From: Arthrobacter sp. PM3
GTDB lineage: Bacteria > Actinomycetota > Actinomycetes > Actinomycetales > Micrococcaceae
DNA: 64,000 nt
Direction of reading: 5' to 3'
Assembly (NCBI RefSeq): GCF_003352915.1
Contig: NZ_CP022314.1
Location: forward strand, 124,001-188,000
The position numbers were made by a program, and so were the translations under genes. Positions 1 through 7,784 of the stretch are shown here, in pieces. Within the stretch, counting starts at the first letter, position 1. The number at the start of each line of letters is the position of its first letter. The notes beneath the pieces are model-generated. The model saw only the letters and a list, made by a program, of their open reading frames with translations, was not told the origin of the DNA and did not search any database.

Positions 1-2011
1 TGCGGTAGTTGGTTTCCGTGCCGTCGTCGTTGAGCATGATGACCAGCTCAGCGGAGACCTCGGTGACCACACCGGCCTTCTTCGCGATGACAACGTCACC
101 GGCGTCGACGGCGGCGGCGCGCTCCATGCCGGTACCGACGAACGGTGCCTCGGAACGGACCAGCGGCACGGCCTGGCGCTGCATGTTGGCACCCATGAGT
201 GCACGGTTGGCATCGTCATGCTCGAGGAACGGGATCAGGGCGGTTGCCACGGACACCATCTGGCGCGGGGAAACGTCCATGAACTCGACGTCGGCGGCGG
301 GAACCAGCACGGGCTCGCCTCCACCACCGCGGGCACGGACCAGGACGGTCTCCTCGGCGAAACGCTTGTTCTCGTCGAGCGGGGCGTTGGCCTGGGCGAT
401 CAGGACCTCGGCCTCGTCGTCGGCGGTGAGGTACTTGACCTCATCGGAGACGACGCCGTCGGACACCGTGCGGTACGGGGTCTCGATGAAACCGAACGGG
501 TTGATGCGGCCGTAGGAAGCCAGCGAACCGATCAGACCAATGTTCGGGCCTTCAGGAGTTTCGATGGGGCACATACGTCCGTAGTGGGACGGGTGCACGT
601 CACGGACTTCCATGCCGGCACGGTCACGGGACAGACCGCCGGGGCCAAGCGCGGACAGGCGGCGCTTGTGGGTCAGGCCCGAGAGCGGGTTGTTCTGGTC
701 CATGAACTGGGACAGCTGGGAGGTTCCGAAGAACTCCTTGATCGCTGCCACGACGGGACGGATGTTGATCAGGGTCTGCGGCGTGATGGCCTCGACGTCC
801 TGGGTCGTCATGCGTTCGCGGACGACGCGCTCCATGCGGGACAGGCCGGTGCGGACCTGGTTCTCGATGAGCTCGCCGACGGCGCGGATGCGGCGGTTGC
901 CGAAGTGGTCGATGTCATCGATCTCGACGCGGAGCTCGTGCTCCTGGCCGTCGCGCTTGCCCATGAGGGTCTTCTCGCCGGCGTGCAGGGCGACGAGGAA
1001 CTTGATCATGGCCACGATGTCTTCAACGTGCAGGACCGAGGCTTCCTTGTCGCCAAGGGAGCGGTCGATGCCAAGCTTGCGGTTGATCTTGTAACGGCCG
1101 ACCTTGGCCAGATCGTAGCGCTTGGAGTTGAAGTACAGGTTGTCCAGCAGGGACTGGGCAGCCTCGACGGTGGGCGGCTCGCCCGGGCGCAGCTTCCGGT
1201 AGATGTCCAGCAACGCGTCTTCGCGGGTCTCGGTGGCGTCCTTCTCCAGCGTCGCGCGCATGGAGTCGTACTGGCCGAATTCCTCGAGGATCTGGCCTTC
1301 GGTCCAGCCGAGGGCCTTCAGCAGCACGGTGACGGACTGCTTGCGCTTGCGGTCAAGGCGGACGCCCACCTGGTCGCGCTTGTCGATTTCGAGTTCGAAC
1401 CAGGCGCCGCGGGAGGGGATGATCTTCGCGGTGAAGATGTCCTTGTCGCTGGTCTTGTCGGCGGTGCGCTCGAAGTAGGCGCCCGGCGAGCGGACCAGCT
1501 GGGAAACAACGACACGCTCGGTGCCGTTGACGACGAAGGTGCCCTTCTCGGTCATCAGCGGGAAGTCACCCATGAACACGGTCTGCTGCTTGATTTCGCC
1601 CGTGTTGTTGTTCATGAATTCGGCCTTGACATACAGCGGAGCCGAGTACGTTGCGTCCCGGTCCTTGCATTCGGCCATGGTGTACTTGGGGTCAGCGAAC
1701 TCCGGCTCGGAGAAGCTCAGGGACATGGTGCCCTGGAAGTCCTCGATCGGGGAGATCTCTTCGAAGATGTCGGACAGACCCGAGGTGGTGGCGACGCTCA
1801 GGTCGCCTTCTTCGACGGCCTTCGCCACGCGCGCCTGCCAGCGTTCGTTTCCGACCAGCCAGTCAAAGCTGTCCGTTTGCAGGGCGAGCAGATTCGGAAC
1901 ATCAAGGGGTTCGTGAATCTTGGCGAATGAGAGCCGGCGGGTTGCACCGTCGGTGCTGTCGGCATTGATAGCGGTAGCGTTGTTTACATTAGAGGTGCTC
2001 GAGGCGACCAA
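1..2011 (-). CDS. rpoB: RNA polymerase beta subunit (5' part, cut by window edge)
   Basis: This is the N-terminal ~670 codons of the RNA polymerase beta subunit; the 3' end lies outside the window. The TTG start at 2011 is chosen because GGAAGG sits just upstream and the product then begins [14 protein letters not shown], followed by the conserved [16 protein letters not shown]. The rifampicin-binding cluster is visible at about 640-735 ([20 protein letters not shown] followed by RLSALGPGG), with the usual D, H and S residues, so no classical resistance substitution is seen there. Normally rpoB follows rplJL directly. Here it is separated from rplL by three unrelated genes and has its own leader and candidate promoter. 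Identification is certain; only the TTG start is inferred. Confidence 0.98.
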   Translation of the reverse strand, partial: MVASSTSNVNNATAINADSTDGATRRLSFAKIHEPLDVPNLLALQTDSFDWLVGNERWQARVAKAVEEGDLSVATTSGLSDIFEEISPIEDFQGTMSLSFSEPEFADPKYTMAECKDRDATYSAPLYVKAEFMNNNTGEIKQQTVFMGDFPLMTEKGTFVVNGTERVVVSQLVRSPGAYFERTADKTSDKDIFTAKIIPSRGAWFELEIDKRDQVGVRLDRKRKQSVTVLLKALGWTEGQILEEFGQYDSMRATLEKDATETREDALLDIYRKLRPGEPPTVEAAQSLLDNLYFNSKRYDLAKVGRYKINRKLGIDRSLGDKEASVLHVEDIVAMIKFLVALHAGEKTLMGKRDGQEHELRVEIDDIDHFGNRRIRAVGELIENQVRTGLSRMERVVRERMTTQDVEAITPQTLINIRPVVAAIKEFFGTSQLSQFMDQNNPLSGLTHKRRLSALGPGGLSRDRAGMEVRDVHPSHYGRMCPIETPEGPNIGLIGSLASYGRINPFGFIETPYRTVSDGVVSDEVKYLTADDEAEVLIAQANAPLDENKRFAEETVLVRARGGGGEPVLVPAADVEFMDVSPRQMVSVATALIPFLEHDDANRALMGANMQRQAVPLVRSEAPFVGTGMERAAAVDAGDVVIAKKAGVVTEVSAELVIMLNDDGTETNYR

Positions 2012-2231
2012 GAGGGATCCTTCCACAGACCTTCAGGCGTTGTCAGATCTCCCCCGTTATGCACCCTGCGGAATGACTCCGCAGTGCTACCAGTCCGGTT
2101 CCGCTATATGACCCGGGACCTGCACTGTCCGTGCTGGTGCGCGTTATTGACGGCACAGTGACGGAACAGCTGCCAGGCTAAGCCCACCGCTATATGAAGG
2201 CTGAAGGTAAACAGGGAAGACGCAAATATCT
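2012..2231 (-). promoter_or_regulatory. long rpoB 5' leader with hairpin and direct repeats
   Basis: About 210 nt lie between the candidate rpoB promoter and the TTG start. The leader contains a perfect 6-bp hairpin CTGCGG / CCGCAG with a 7-nt loop at 2066-2084. It also has an exact 11-bp direct repeat, CCGCTATATGA on the plus strand, at 2101-2111 and 2187-2197. I see no open reading frame of note. Whether the leader is regulatory is inference. Confidence 0.4.
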
Positions 2232-2260
2232 ACGATACGGCAAAGCAACCTACTTGTCTA
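2232..2260 (-). promoter_or_regulatory. candidate rpoB promoter
   Basis: On the minus strand TAGACA (5/6 to the -35 consensus) is followed after exactly 17 nt by TATCGT (4/6 to the -10 consensus). It points toward rpoB and would allow expression independent of rplJL, which fits the physical separation of the two. The remaining stretch 2261-2452, up to the divergent thiolase, is very GC-rich and shows no further feature I can support. Confidence 0.5.
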
Positions 2261-2452
2261 CCCCACTTCCGGCGGGATTGCAAGCACGAAATTCTGCCGG
2301 CACTTCCCCGGCACCCCGCCGCCGCCCCGCCGGCGCCCGGCCCGGGCGCCGGCTCCGGCCCCGATTCCGGCCCCGGTTCCCGGCCTGAATGGCTAGGTGA
2401 CGGGGCTCACGATAACGTAGACATAAGTCAAAGCAGATCGGAAGAGAAGACC

Positions 2453-3652
2453 ATGAGCAACCCTGCAGGCAACAACGACGTTGTCATCCTCGCCGCCGCC
2501 CGTACGCCCCAGGGACGCCTGAACGGGCAGCTGGCCAGCTTCACCGCCGTCGAGCTTGGCACCCATGCCATCCGCGCGGCCCTTGCCGCGAGCGGCGTCC
2601 GGTCCGACCAGGTGGACAGCGTGATCATGGGCCAGGTGCTGCAGGCCGGGGCCGGTCAGAACCCGGCGCGCCAGAGTGCCATCGGCGCCGGCATCGGCTG
2701 GAATGTTCCCACCGTGACCATCAACAAGGTCTGCCTCTCGGGCCTTACCGCAGTGATTGACGCCGCCCGGATGATCCGCAGCGGGGACGCCACCGTGGTG
2801 GTGGCCGGCGGGCAGGAGTCCATGACCCGCGCCCCGCACGTGCTGCCCGGTTCCCGGCAGGGCTGGACGTACGGCACTGTCCAGGCCCTCGACGCCGCCG
2901 CGCACGACGGCCTGACCGACGCGTTCGACGGGCAGTCCATGGGCCTGTCGACAGAGAGCAAAAACCTCACCCTCGGCATCGACCGGACCTCCCAGGACGA
3001 AGTCGCCGCCCAGTCGCACCAGCGCGCCGCCCGGGCCGCCAAGGACGGCGTGTTCGACGGCGAGATCGCCGCCATGAGCGTCAAGCAGCGCAAGGGCGAC
3101 CCCATCGCGGTCACCGCCGACGAGGGCGTCCGGCCGGACACCACGGTCGAATCGCTGTCGGGCCTGCGCGCGGCGTTCGTCACGGACGGGACCATCACGG
3201 CCGGCAACTCCTCTCCCCTGTCCGACGGTGCGGCCGCCCTGGTGCTGAGCAGCCGGCAGTTCGCCGAGGACAACGGCCTGGACTACCTCGCGGTGGTCGG
3301 CAAGCCCGGCCAGGTCGCCGGGCCGGACAACTCGCTGCACTCCCAGCCCTCCAACGCGATCAAGAGCGCCCTGGACAAGGCCGGCTGGTCCGTCGCCGAT
3401 CTCGATTTCATCGAAATCAACGAGGCCTTCGGCTCGGTCGCGGTGCAGTCCCTGAAGGATCTCGACTACCCGCTGGAGCAGTGCAACATCCACGGCGGGG
3501 CCATCGCCCTGGGCCACCCGATCGGGGCTTCCGGCGCCCGGCTGGCCCTGCACGCGGCGCACGAGCTCAAGCGCCGGGGCACCGGCAAGGCGGCGGTGTC
3601 CCTGTGCGGCGGCGGCGGCCAGGGCGAGGCGCTGCTGCTGTACCGCGACTGA
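2453..3652 (+). CDS. acetyl-CoA C-acyltransferase (thiolase)
   Basis: A 399-residue thiolase, the usual family length. The catalytic elements are all present: the acyl-accepting cysteine C94 in NKVCLSG, EINEAFG before the C-terminal half, H355 in GHPIGASG, and C385 in CGGGGQG. It condenses or cleaves acetyl-CoA / acyl-CoA units in the cytoplasm; the sequence alone does not separate biosynthetic from degradative use. GGAAGAGAAG precedes the ATG. The YbaK-type gene starts ~38 nt downstream on the same strand, so the two may be co-transcribed. It lies unexpectedly between rplL and rpoB on the opposite strand. Confidence 0.93.
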   Translation: MSNPAGNNDVVILAAARTPQGRLNGQLASFTAVELGTHAIRAALAASGVRSDQVDSVIMGQVLQAGAGQNPARQSAIGAGIGWNVPTVTINKVCLSGLTAVIDAARMIRSGDATVVVAGGQESMTRAPHVLPGSRQGWTYGTVQALDAAAHDGLTDAFDGQSMGLSTESKNLTLGIDRTSQDEVAAQSHQRAARAAKDGVFDGEIAAMSVKQRKGDPIAVTADEGVRPDTTVESLSGLRAAFVTDGTITAGNSSPLSDGAAALVLSSRQFAEDNGLDYLAVVGKPGQVAGPDNSLHSQPSNAIKSALDKAGWSVADLDFIEINEAFGSVAVQSLKDLDYPLEQCNIHGGAIALGHPIGASGARLALHAAHELKRRGTGKAAVSLCGGGGQGEALLLYRD

Positions 3653-3690
3653 TCCGGCAGCCGGCCGGTCCGGACGTTCCACGGAGGGAT

Positions 3691-4188
3691 ATGGCAGCAA
3701 TGGCAGAGCAGACAACAACCGGCGGGGGCCGCGAGCGTTTCCTGGCCGACGCCGCGGCCCGGGGCCTCGACGTCGAGATCGTGGAGCGGCTCGCCGCCCG
3801 CAGCCTCGAGGAGGCCGCCGCGATCCTTGGGATCCGGCCCGCGGACATCGTGAAATCGCTCGTGGTCAAGCACAAGGACGGCAGCTTCCTGTTCGCCCTG
3901 ATCCCGGGCGACCGGCAGATCTCCTGGCCCAAGCTCCGGGCGCTGCTGGGGGTCAACAAGCTCTCGCTCCCCGCGGCGGAGACCGCCTTCGAAGCTACCG
4001 GGTACGAGCGCGGGACCATCACCCCGCTGGGCAGTACCCGCCCGTGGCCGGTCTACGCCGATCTGACCATCAGCGGCCGCCGGATCTCCATGGGCGCCGG
4101 CGAACACGGCTACAGCGCGTTCGTGGATGCCGACGCCCTGACGTCGGCCCTGGGCGCCATCGTCGCGGACATCACCGACCCGGCCTAG
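3691..4188 (+). CDS. YbaK/EbsC-type aminoacyl-tRNA deacylase
   Basis: A 165-residue YbaK/ProX-domain protein. This family hydrolyses mischarged aminoacyl-tRNA (typically Cys-tRNAPro). Conserved stretches visible are ADIVKSLVVK near residue 50, a lysine-rich core, the glycine-rich PLGSTRPWPVYAD and GRRISMGAGEHGY near the C-terminus, covering the whole domain. GGAGGG at 3683-3688 is very close to the ATG at 3691. An in-frame ATG at 3700 has a longer, more usual spacing, so the protein may be 162 residues. It follows the thiolase and ends just before a very long hairpin. Confidence 0.85.
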   Translation: MAAMAEQTTTGGGRERFLADAAARGLDVEIVERLAARSLEEAAAILGIRPADIVKSLVVKHKDGSFLFALIPGDRQISWPKLRALLGVNKLSLPAAETAFEATGYERGTITPLGSTRPWPVYADLTISGRRISMGAGEHGYSAFVDADALTSALGAIVADITDPA

Positions 4189-4222
4189 CCCGGGGGCGAG
4201 GTAGCCCGGCCGGGTTAAAAAC

Positions 4223-4285
4223 CAACGCGGGGTCAGATCCGGCCCATTCCGGTGCTCCGGATGGGCCGGATCTGACCCCGCGTTG
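4223..4285. terminator. very long hairpin between convergent genes (bidirectional terminator)
   Basis: Two perfectly complementary 25-nt arms (4223-4247 and 4261-4285) enclose an inner CCGG-TGCT-CCGG stem-loop, with only one bulged base. The pair lies between the end of the YbaK-type gene (plus) and the end of the nucleotidase gene (minus). An A-run (4217-4221) on one side and a T-rich stretch on the other fit a two-way intrinsic terminator. The stem is much longer than termination requires. Confidence 0.7.
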
Positions 4286-4303
4286 CTGTTTAGAGGGCGG
4301 GGC

Positions 4304-6157
4304 TCAGGCCGTGACGGTCAGCGGCGCCCCGTTGACGGTGAGGCGCCAGTTGGCCTGGCTGAAGACGGCGACGTCCAAGGTGCCGCGGTCCACGACGTAG
4401 TCGATGATGCGCTGCCGGATCTCCTGCTGGCTGTTGGAGAGGACGGGTGCGTCCTTCACGGCCGGGAAGTTGCCGCCGCCGCTCTGCCGGTAGTTGTTGA
4501 TGGCCAGGGCGAATTCCTGCCCCGGCTGCAGCGGCTGGCCGGCGTAGCTGAGGTTGGTGATCCGGTCCCCCGCCGGCCGGGCGAGGTCGATCTCGTAGTT
4601 CAGCGGGGCGTCCAGACCGTAGACGACGTCGTAGTTGTAGTCCGGCGTGCCGTTCGGCGCCACGGCGGTCACGGCGTTGGTGACGTCCTGGGCCCTGGCC
4701 GTGGCGGTTGTCACCGTCTTGAAGTACTGCGCGGACCACTCCAGGTAGGCCCTGACCTGGGCGCCGGTGACCTTGACCGAGAGCAGGGTGTTGTCGAAGA
4801 TGTACAGGCCCGCGACGTCGCGGATGGTCAGCGGGCCGGCCTTGACGTCCACGGCGCGGGAGAACGCCGCCGCGATGGACAGCACGGGCAGCCCGGCGGC
4901 GGGGCCGTTGGCGAGCTCGGCCTTGATGGTGCTGGCCTGGACGTAGTTGATCGCGTCGATCGCGGCGGAGTCTTCCCAGCAGGCCGCGGCGGTGCTGAGC
5001 GGGGCCGTGGAGGTTCCGATGACCTTGTTGACGTACTGGACGGTGGCCTCGTGCCCGGCCTGCACGGCACGGACGACGGCGGGATCGGCGTCGACGGTCT
5101 TGGCGTCCAAAAGGAGCGAACGCGCCGAGGTGACGGTCCAGTGCCCGTTTTCCTTGGCCAGCCCCAGGTCCATGACGGAGACCCGCATGCCCCATTTGAG
5201 CGGCTCGGTCAGGAGGACCTGTTTGCCGGTGGCCTTGTTGGTCACGAAGCGCTCGGGGATCTCCAGGTGGGCGTGCCCGACCAGGATGGCGTCGATGCCG
5301 GGGACTTCCTCGGCCAGCTGGGTGGAGGCGTTCTCCGGGAACGGCAGGGCGTCGCCGTAGGAGGAGCCCGGCGTTGCCCCGGAGTGGCTCGTGACGATCA
5401 CGACGTCCGCACCGGCCGCCTTCACCTGCGGGATGACGGTTTTGGCCTCTTCGACGATCCCGTTGAAGGTGAGCTTGCCCTGGACGTTGTCGCGGTCCCA
5501 GAGGGCGCAGCCCGGCGTCACGAACCCGACAAGACCCACGGTGAGCCATCCGTTGTCCGTCTTGACCTTCTTGAGCACGTACGGGGTGAAGGCCCGGGCG
5601 CCGGAGACGGCGTCGTGGACGTTGGCGCCCAGAAGCGGGAAGTCCAACTGCCTTTCCCAGGTGCGCAGGAGCGGGATGCCGTAGTTGAACTCATGGTTGC
5701 CGAGCCCCACGGCGTCGTAGCCGATCGTGTTCATGGCCAGCGCCATGGGGTGTTTCACCGCGGCCGAGATCGGGTTGATCTTCGCGAAGTAGTAGGCCAG
5801 GGGTGTGCCTTGGATGGTGTCGCCAGCGTCGATGGTCAGGGTGTTCGCCGCTCCGCGTTCGGCCCGCACGGCGTTAATGAGGGTGGCGGCCTGGGCAATC
5901 CCGATCTTGTTTCCGGCGGTGTCGGCGTAGGCAACGTTTTTGAAATAGTCCCAGTTGAAGACGTTGTTGTGCAGATCGGTGGTGCCGAGCACGGTCAGCG
6001 TGAACTGTTTCCTGGCGCCGGACGGTCCCTGTCCTGATGGCTCGCCGCCGGCCTGCGCGGCCGGGGCTCCGGCCAGCGCGGCGGCGGCGGCGCCACCGCC
6101 CACGAGGGCTGCCGTGAGCATGGCACGGCGGGAGAGGGAATTGCGTGGATCCGTCAT
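4304..6157 (-). CDS. cpdB: secreted 2',3'-cyclic-nucleotide 2'-phosphodiesterase / 3'-nucleotidase (CpdB type)
   Basis: A 617-residue exported metallophosphoesterase. The N-terminus has a twin-arginine-type signal (SRRAML, residues 9-14) followed by an alanine/glycine-rich hydrophobic stretch and a likely cleavage site near AQA (34-36). The metal ligands are in TTDLHNN (59-65) and GNHEFNYG (153-160). NWDYF after TDLH and VGFVTPGCALWD resemble CpdB more than plain UshA. A C-terminal 5'-nucleotidase domain ends with NYRQSGGGNFPA. The start at 6157 is taken because AGGAG precedes it and the Tat motif follows; the longer upstream open frame is spurious. It probably releases phosphate from extracellular nucleotides. 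A PHO-box-like repeat lies upstream. Confidence 0.88.
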   Translation of the reverse strand: MTDPRNSLSRRAMLTAALVGGGAAAAALAGAPAAQAGGEPSGQGPSGARKQFTLTVLGTTDLHNNVFNWDYFKNVAYADTAGNKIGIAQAATLINAVRAERGAANTLTIDAGDTIQGTPLAYYFAKINPISAAVKHPMALAMNTIGYDAVGLGNHEFNYGIPLLRTWERQLDFPLLGANVHDAVSGARAFTPYVLKKVKTDNGWLTVGLVGFVTPGCALWDRDNVQGKLTFNGIVEEAKTVIPQVKAAGADVVIVTSHSGATPGSSYGDALPFPENASTQLAEEVPGIDAILVGHAHLEIPERFVTNKATGKQVLLTEPLKWGMRVSVMDLGLAKENGHWTVTSARSLLLDAKTVDADPAVVRAVQAGHEATVQYVNKVIGTSTAPLSTAAACWEDSAAIDAINYVQASTIKAELANGPAAGLPVLSIAAAFSRAVDVKAGPLTIRDVAGLYIFDNTLLSVKVTGAQVRAYLEWSAQYFKTVTTATARAQDVTNAVTAVAPNGTPDYNYDVVYGLDAPLNYEIDLARPAGDRITNLSYAGQPLQPGQEFALAINNYRQSGGGNFPAVKDAPVLSNSQQEIRQRIIDYVVDRGTLDVAVFSQANWRLTVNGAPLTVTA

Positions 6158-6204
6158 TATGGGTGAGCTCCTGATCGCTTGGGGGCCGGTGGGCACAAAG
6201 CCAC

Positions 6205-6259
6205 AGTCTAGGGACGGCCCCGCAAGTGCGATAGGGGTATCAGTAAATCTTGGGTGAAT
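6205..6259 (-). promoter_or_regulatory. candidate PHO-box-like promoter for the nucleotidase
   Basis: On the minus strand ATTCACC (6259-6253) and ATTTACT (6248-6242) form a direct repeat with an 11-bp pitch. That spacing and core resemble the GTTCACC repeats bound by PhoP in actinomycetes. TAGACT at 6210-6205 is a possible -10 element further downstream. The match is imperfect, and phosphate control is inference from the repeat plus the gene's function. Confidence 0.35.
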
Positions 6260-6272
6260 CCTTGGGGATGGT

Positions 6273-6332
6273 CCACCGCGGGGTGCCGGACCCCCACCGC
6301 GGGCTCCCGGACCCGCACCGCAGCCCCGGGAA
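6273..6332. repeat. three degenerate 20-bp tandem repeats
   Basis: The segments starting at 6273, 6293 and 6313 share the pattern CCACCGCGGG(G/C)...CCGGACC with a 20-bp period and increasing divergence. They lie in the spacer between rplL and the nucleotidase gene, next to the rplL terminator, and have no coding sense. Confidence 0.55.
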
Positions 6333-6336
6333 TGCA

Positions 6337-6370
6337 GGAAACCCCGCCCACCGGAGTGGACGGGGTTTCC
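6337..6370 (-). terminator. rplJL terminator
   Basis: GGAAACCCCGCCCA (6337-6350) pairs with TGGACGGGGTTTCC (6357-6370) with one mismatch and a 6-nt loop, ~40 nt past the rplL stop codon. It probably ends the rplJL transcript before the nucleotidase gene. Confidence 0.65.
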
Positions 6371-6410
6371 CGTAAGCAGCACAGACCGCGGACGGTCCGG
6401 ACGGCGGAAG

Positions 6411-6788
6411 TTACTTGAGGGTAACGGTGGCGCCAGCTTCTTCGAGCTGAGCCTTGGCCTTCTCGGCAGCTTCCTTGTTGGCGCCTTCGAGGACGGCCTT
6501 CGGAGCGCTGTCAACCAGGTCCTTGGCTTCCTTGAGGCCCAGGGAGGTGATGGCGCGAACTTCCTTGATCACTGCGATCTTCTTGTCGCCAGCAGATTCG
6601 AGGATGACGTCGAAGTCGGTCTTCTCTTCGGCTTCCTCAGCAGCAGCGCCACCGGCGGGGCCGGCAACGGCAACAGCAGCTGCGGTAACTTCGAAGGTCT
6701 CTTCGAAGAGCTTGACGAACTCGGAGAGCTCGATGATGGTCAGTTCCTTGAAAGCTTCAATGAGCTCTTCGTTGCTGAGCTTCGCCAT
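6411..6788 (-). CDS. rplL: 50S ribosomal protein L7/L12
   Basis: A 125-residue L7/L12. The N-terminal dimerisation region is [20 protein letters not shown], a hinge of Ala/Gly residues lies around 38-52, and the C-terminal factor-binding domain ends [16 protein letters not shown]. It forms the ribosomal stalk with L10 and recruits translation factors. AGGAAGGA precedes the ATG. It follows rplJ by ~80 nt and is followed by a terminator rather than by rpoB. Confidence 0.98.
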   Translation of the reverse strand: MAKLSNEELIEAFKELTIIELSEFVKLFEETFEVTAAAVAVAGPAGGAAAEEAEEKTDFDVILESAGDKKIAVIKEVRAITSLGLKEAKDLVDSAPKAVLEGANKEAAEKAKAQLEEAGATVTLK

Positions 6789-6868
6789 GGTGTGGCGTCC
6801 TTCCTAATAGGTGGTGCCCGGCAGGCCCGGGGGCCGCCGTCGCACCGGAGTCTTTATGGAGAAGAGGA

Positions 6869-7462
6869 TTAGTTCTCTTCGGGGGCTGCGGCTTCGGCCG
6901 GTGCTTCGGCCTCGGCTGCTGCATCTGCTGCGGGAGCTTCTTCAGCGGCGGGCGCTTCGGCTGCTGCCGGTGCACCGTTCTCTTCTTCAAGCTTGAGGCG
7001 CAGTGCGTCGATGATGCGTGCAGCAGCGGCAGCAGGAGCCTTGAGGACACCGGCAACCTTGGCGAGCTGCAGCTCACGGGACTCGAGTGCTGCCAGGGCA
7101 GCAACTTCGCTGGCGTTCAGTGCCTTGCCCTCGAAGTAACCGGTCTTGATGACCAGCTGCTTGTTGGCCTTGGCAAAATCCGTCAGGCTCTTGGCAGCGG
7201 CAACTGCGTCACCCTTGATGAACGCGATTGCAGTGGGGCCGGCGAGCTGACCGTCGAATGCTTCGACACCAGCTTCCTTGGCTGCAATGGCGGTCAGGGT
7301 GTTCTTGACGACCGAGAACTTGGTTTCCTGGCCGAGAGAAACACGCAGCTGCTTGAGCTGTGCAACGGTGAGCCCGCGGTATTCGGTCAGGACAGCGGCG
7401 GTCGATTCCTTGAAATCGTTAGTGATCTCAGCTACTGCTGAAACCTTGCTAGGCGTTGCCAT
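6869..7462 (-). CDS. rplJ: 50S ribosomal protein L10
   Basis: A 197-residue L10, starting at the ATG at 7462 (MATPSKVSAVAEIT). The N-terminal globular domain (TAAVLTEYRGLTVAQLKQLR, KNTLTAIAAKE) binds 23S rRNA. The C-terminal part is an Ala/Pro/Glu-rich tail longer than in proteobacteria, as is common in actinobacteria. It anchors the L7/L12 stalk. An L10-leader RNA and an attenuator-like hairpin lie upstream, so autogenous control by L10 (as the L10-L12 complex) is expected. It is first in a short rplJ-rplL unit. Confidence 0.97.
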   Translation of the reverse strand: MATPSKVSAVAEITNDFKESTAAVLTEYRGLTVAQLKQLRVSLGQETKFSVVKNTLTAIAAKEAGVEAFDGQLAGPTAIAFIKGDAVAAAKSLTDFAKANKQLVIKTGYFEGKALNASEVAALAALESRELQLAKVAGVLKAPAAAAARIIDALRLKLEEENGAPAAAEAPAAEEAPAADAAAEAEAPAEAAAPEEN

Positions 7463-7520
7463 AACCCTCCTTCCGGGGATAGTGCCGGTATGTCCGGGTC
7501 CCCGCTCACGAGAGCTAAAA

Positions 7521-7549
7521 CTAAAACGCCCCGCGCAGATGCACGGGGC
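7521..7549 (-). terminator. attenuator-like hairpin in the rplJ leader
   Basis: On the minus strand GCCCCGTGCATCTGCGCGGGGC (imperfect GCCCCG/CGGGGC stem) is followed at once by GTTTTAGTTTT. This is the form of an intrinsic terminator, yet it lies inside the rplJ leader ~60 nt before the start codon. It follows the L10-leader motif, as expected of an attenuator. Confidence 0.6.
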
Positions 7550-7716
7550 TTGTCTCAACGCAGTCCATGACCGCGGAGCTTTGCTTCGTTCACCTGCGCC
7601 GGCCGCCCTATGTTCAGGGTCCTTCGTCCGGAAAGCCACTGTGTTCTCCCGGCGCGACTGCAGAAGTGAGCCTTGCTTGGGAGAGTGGATTTCCAACAAC
7701 CGACGGTCTTTGGTCC
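7550..7716 (-). promoter_or_regulatory. L10 leader RNA (ribosomal protein autoregulation)
   Basis: The minus strand from 7716 begins CCAAAGACCGTCGGTTG, carrying the AAAGACCG-GGU signature of bacterial L10 leader RNAs. A conserved-looking 3' arm, GGCGCAGGTGAACGAAGC, follows near 7600-7585. In the known leaders L10 (with L12) binds such a structure and represses rplJL. The family match is from recognition of the motif, position and order, not from a covariance search. Confidence 0.65.
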
Positions 7717-7784
7717 TCCCAGCTTACGGGACACGGTGCGCAGGCTCCAAATCGGACCCGGGGTGGCGGCAGGGCCAGGCCCGG

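Noticed and set aside
640..735. Possible rifampicin-resistance substitution in rpoB
   Set aside because: The cluster I residues read as the common wild-type pattern ([13 protein letters not shown] ... [12 protein letters not shown]).
218..1930. 570-codon plus-strand open frame antisense to rpoB
   Set aside because: It mirrors the codon pattern of rpoB in a GC-rich genome; no recognisable domain and no ribosome-binding site.
2393..3718. 441-codon minus-strand frame over the thiolase
   Set aside because: Antisense shadow without motifs; the plus-strand thiolase has all catalytic residues.
4283..6037. 584-codon plus-strand open frame over the nucleotidase gene
   Set aside because: Low-complexity Gly/Val/Asp/Arg composition typical of a GC-rich shadow frame; the minus-strand CpdB protein is clearly real.
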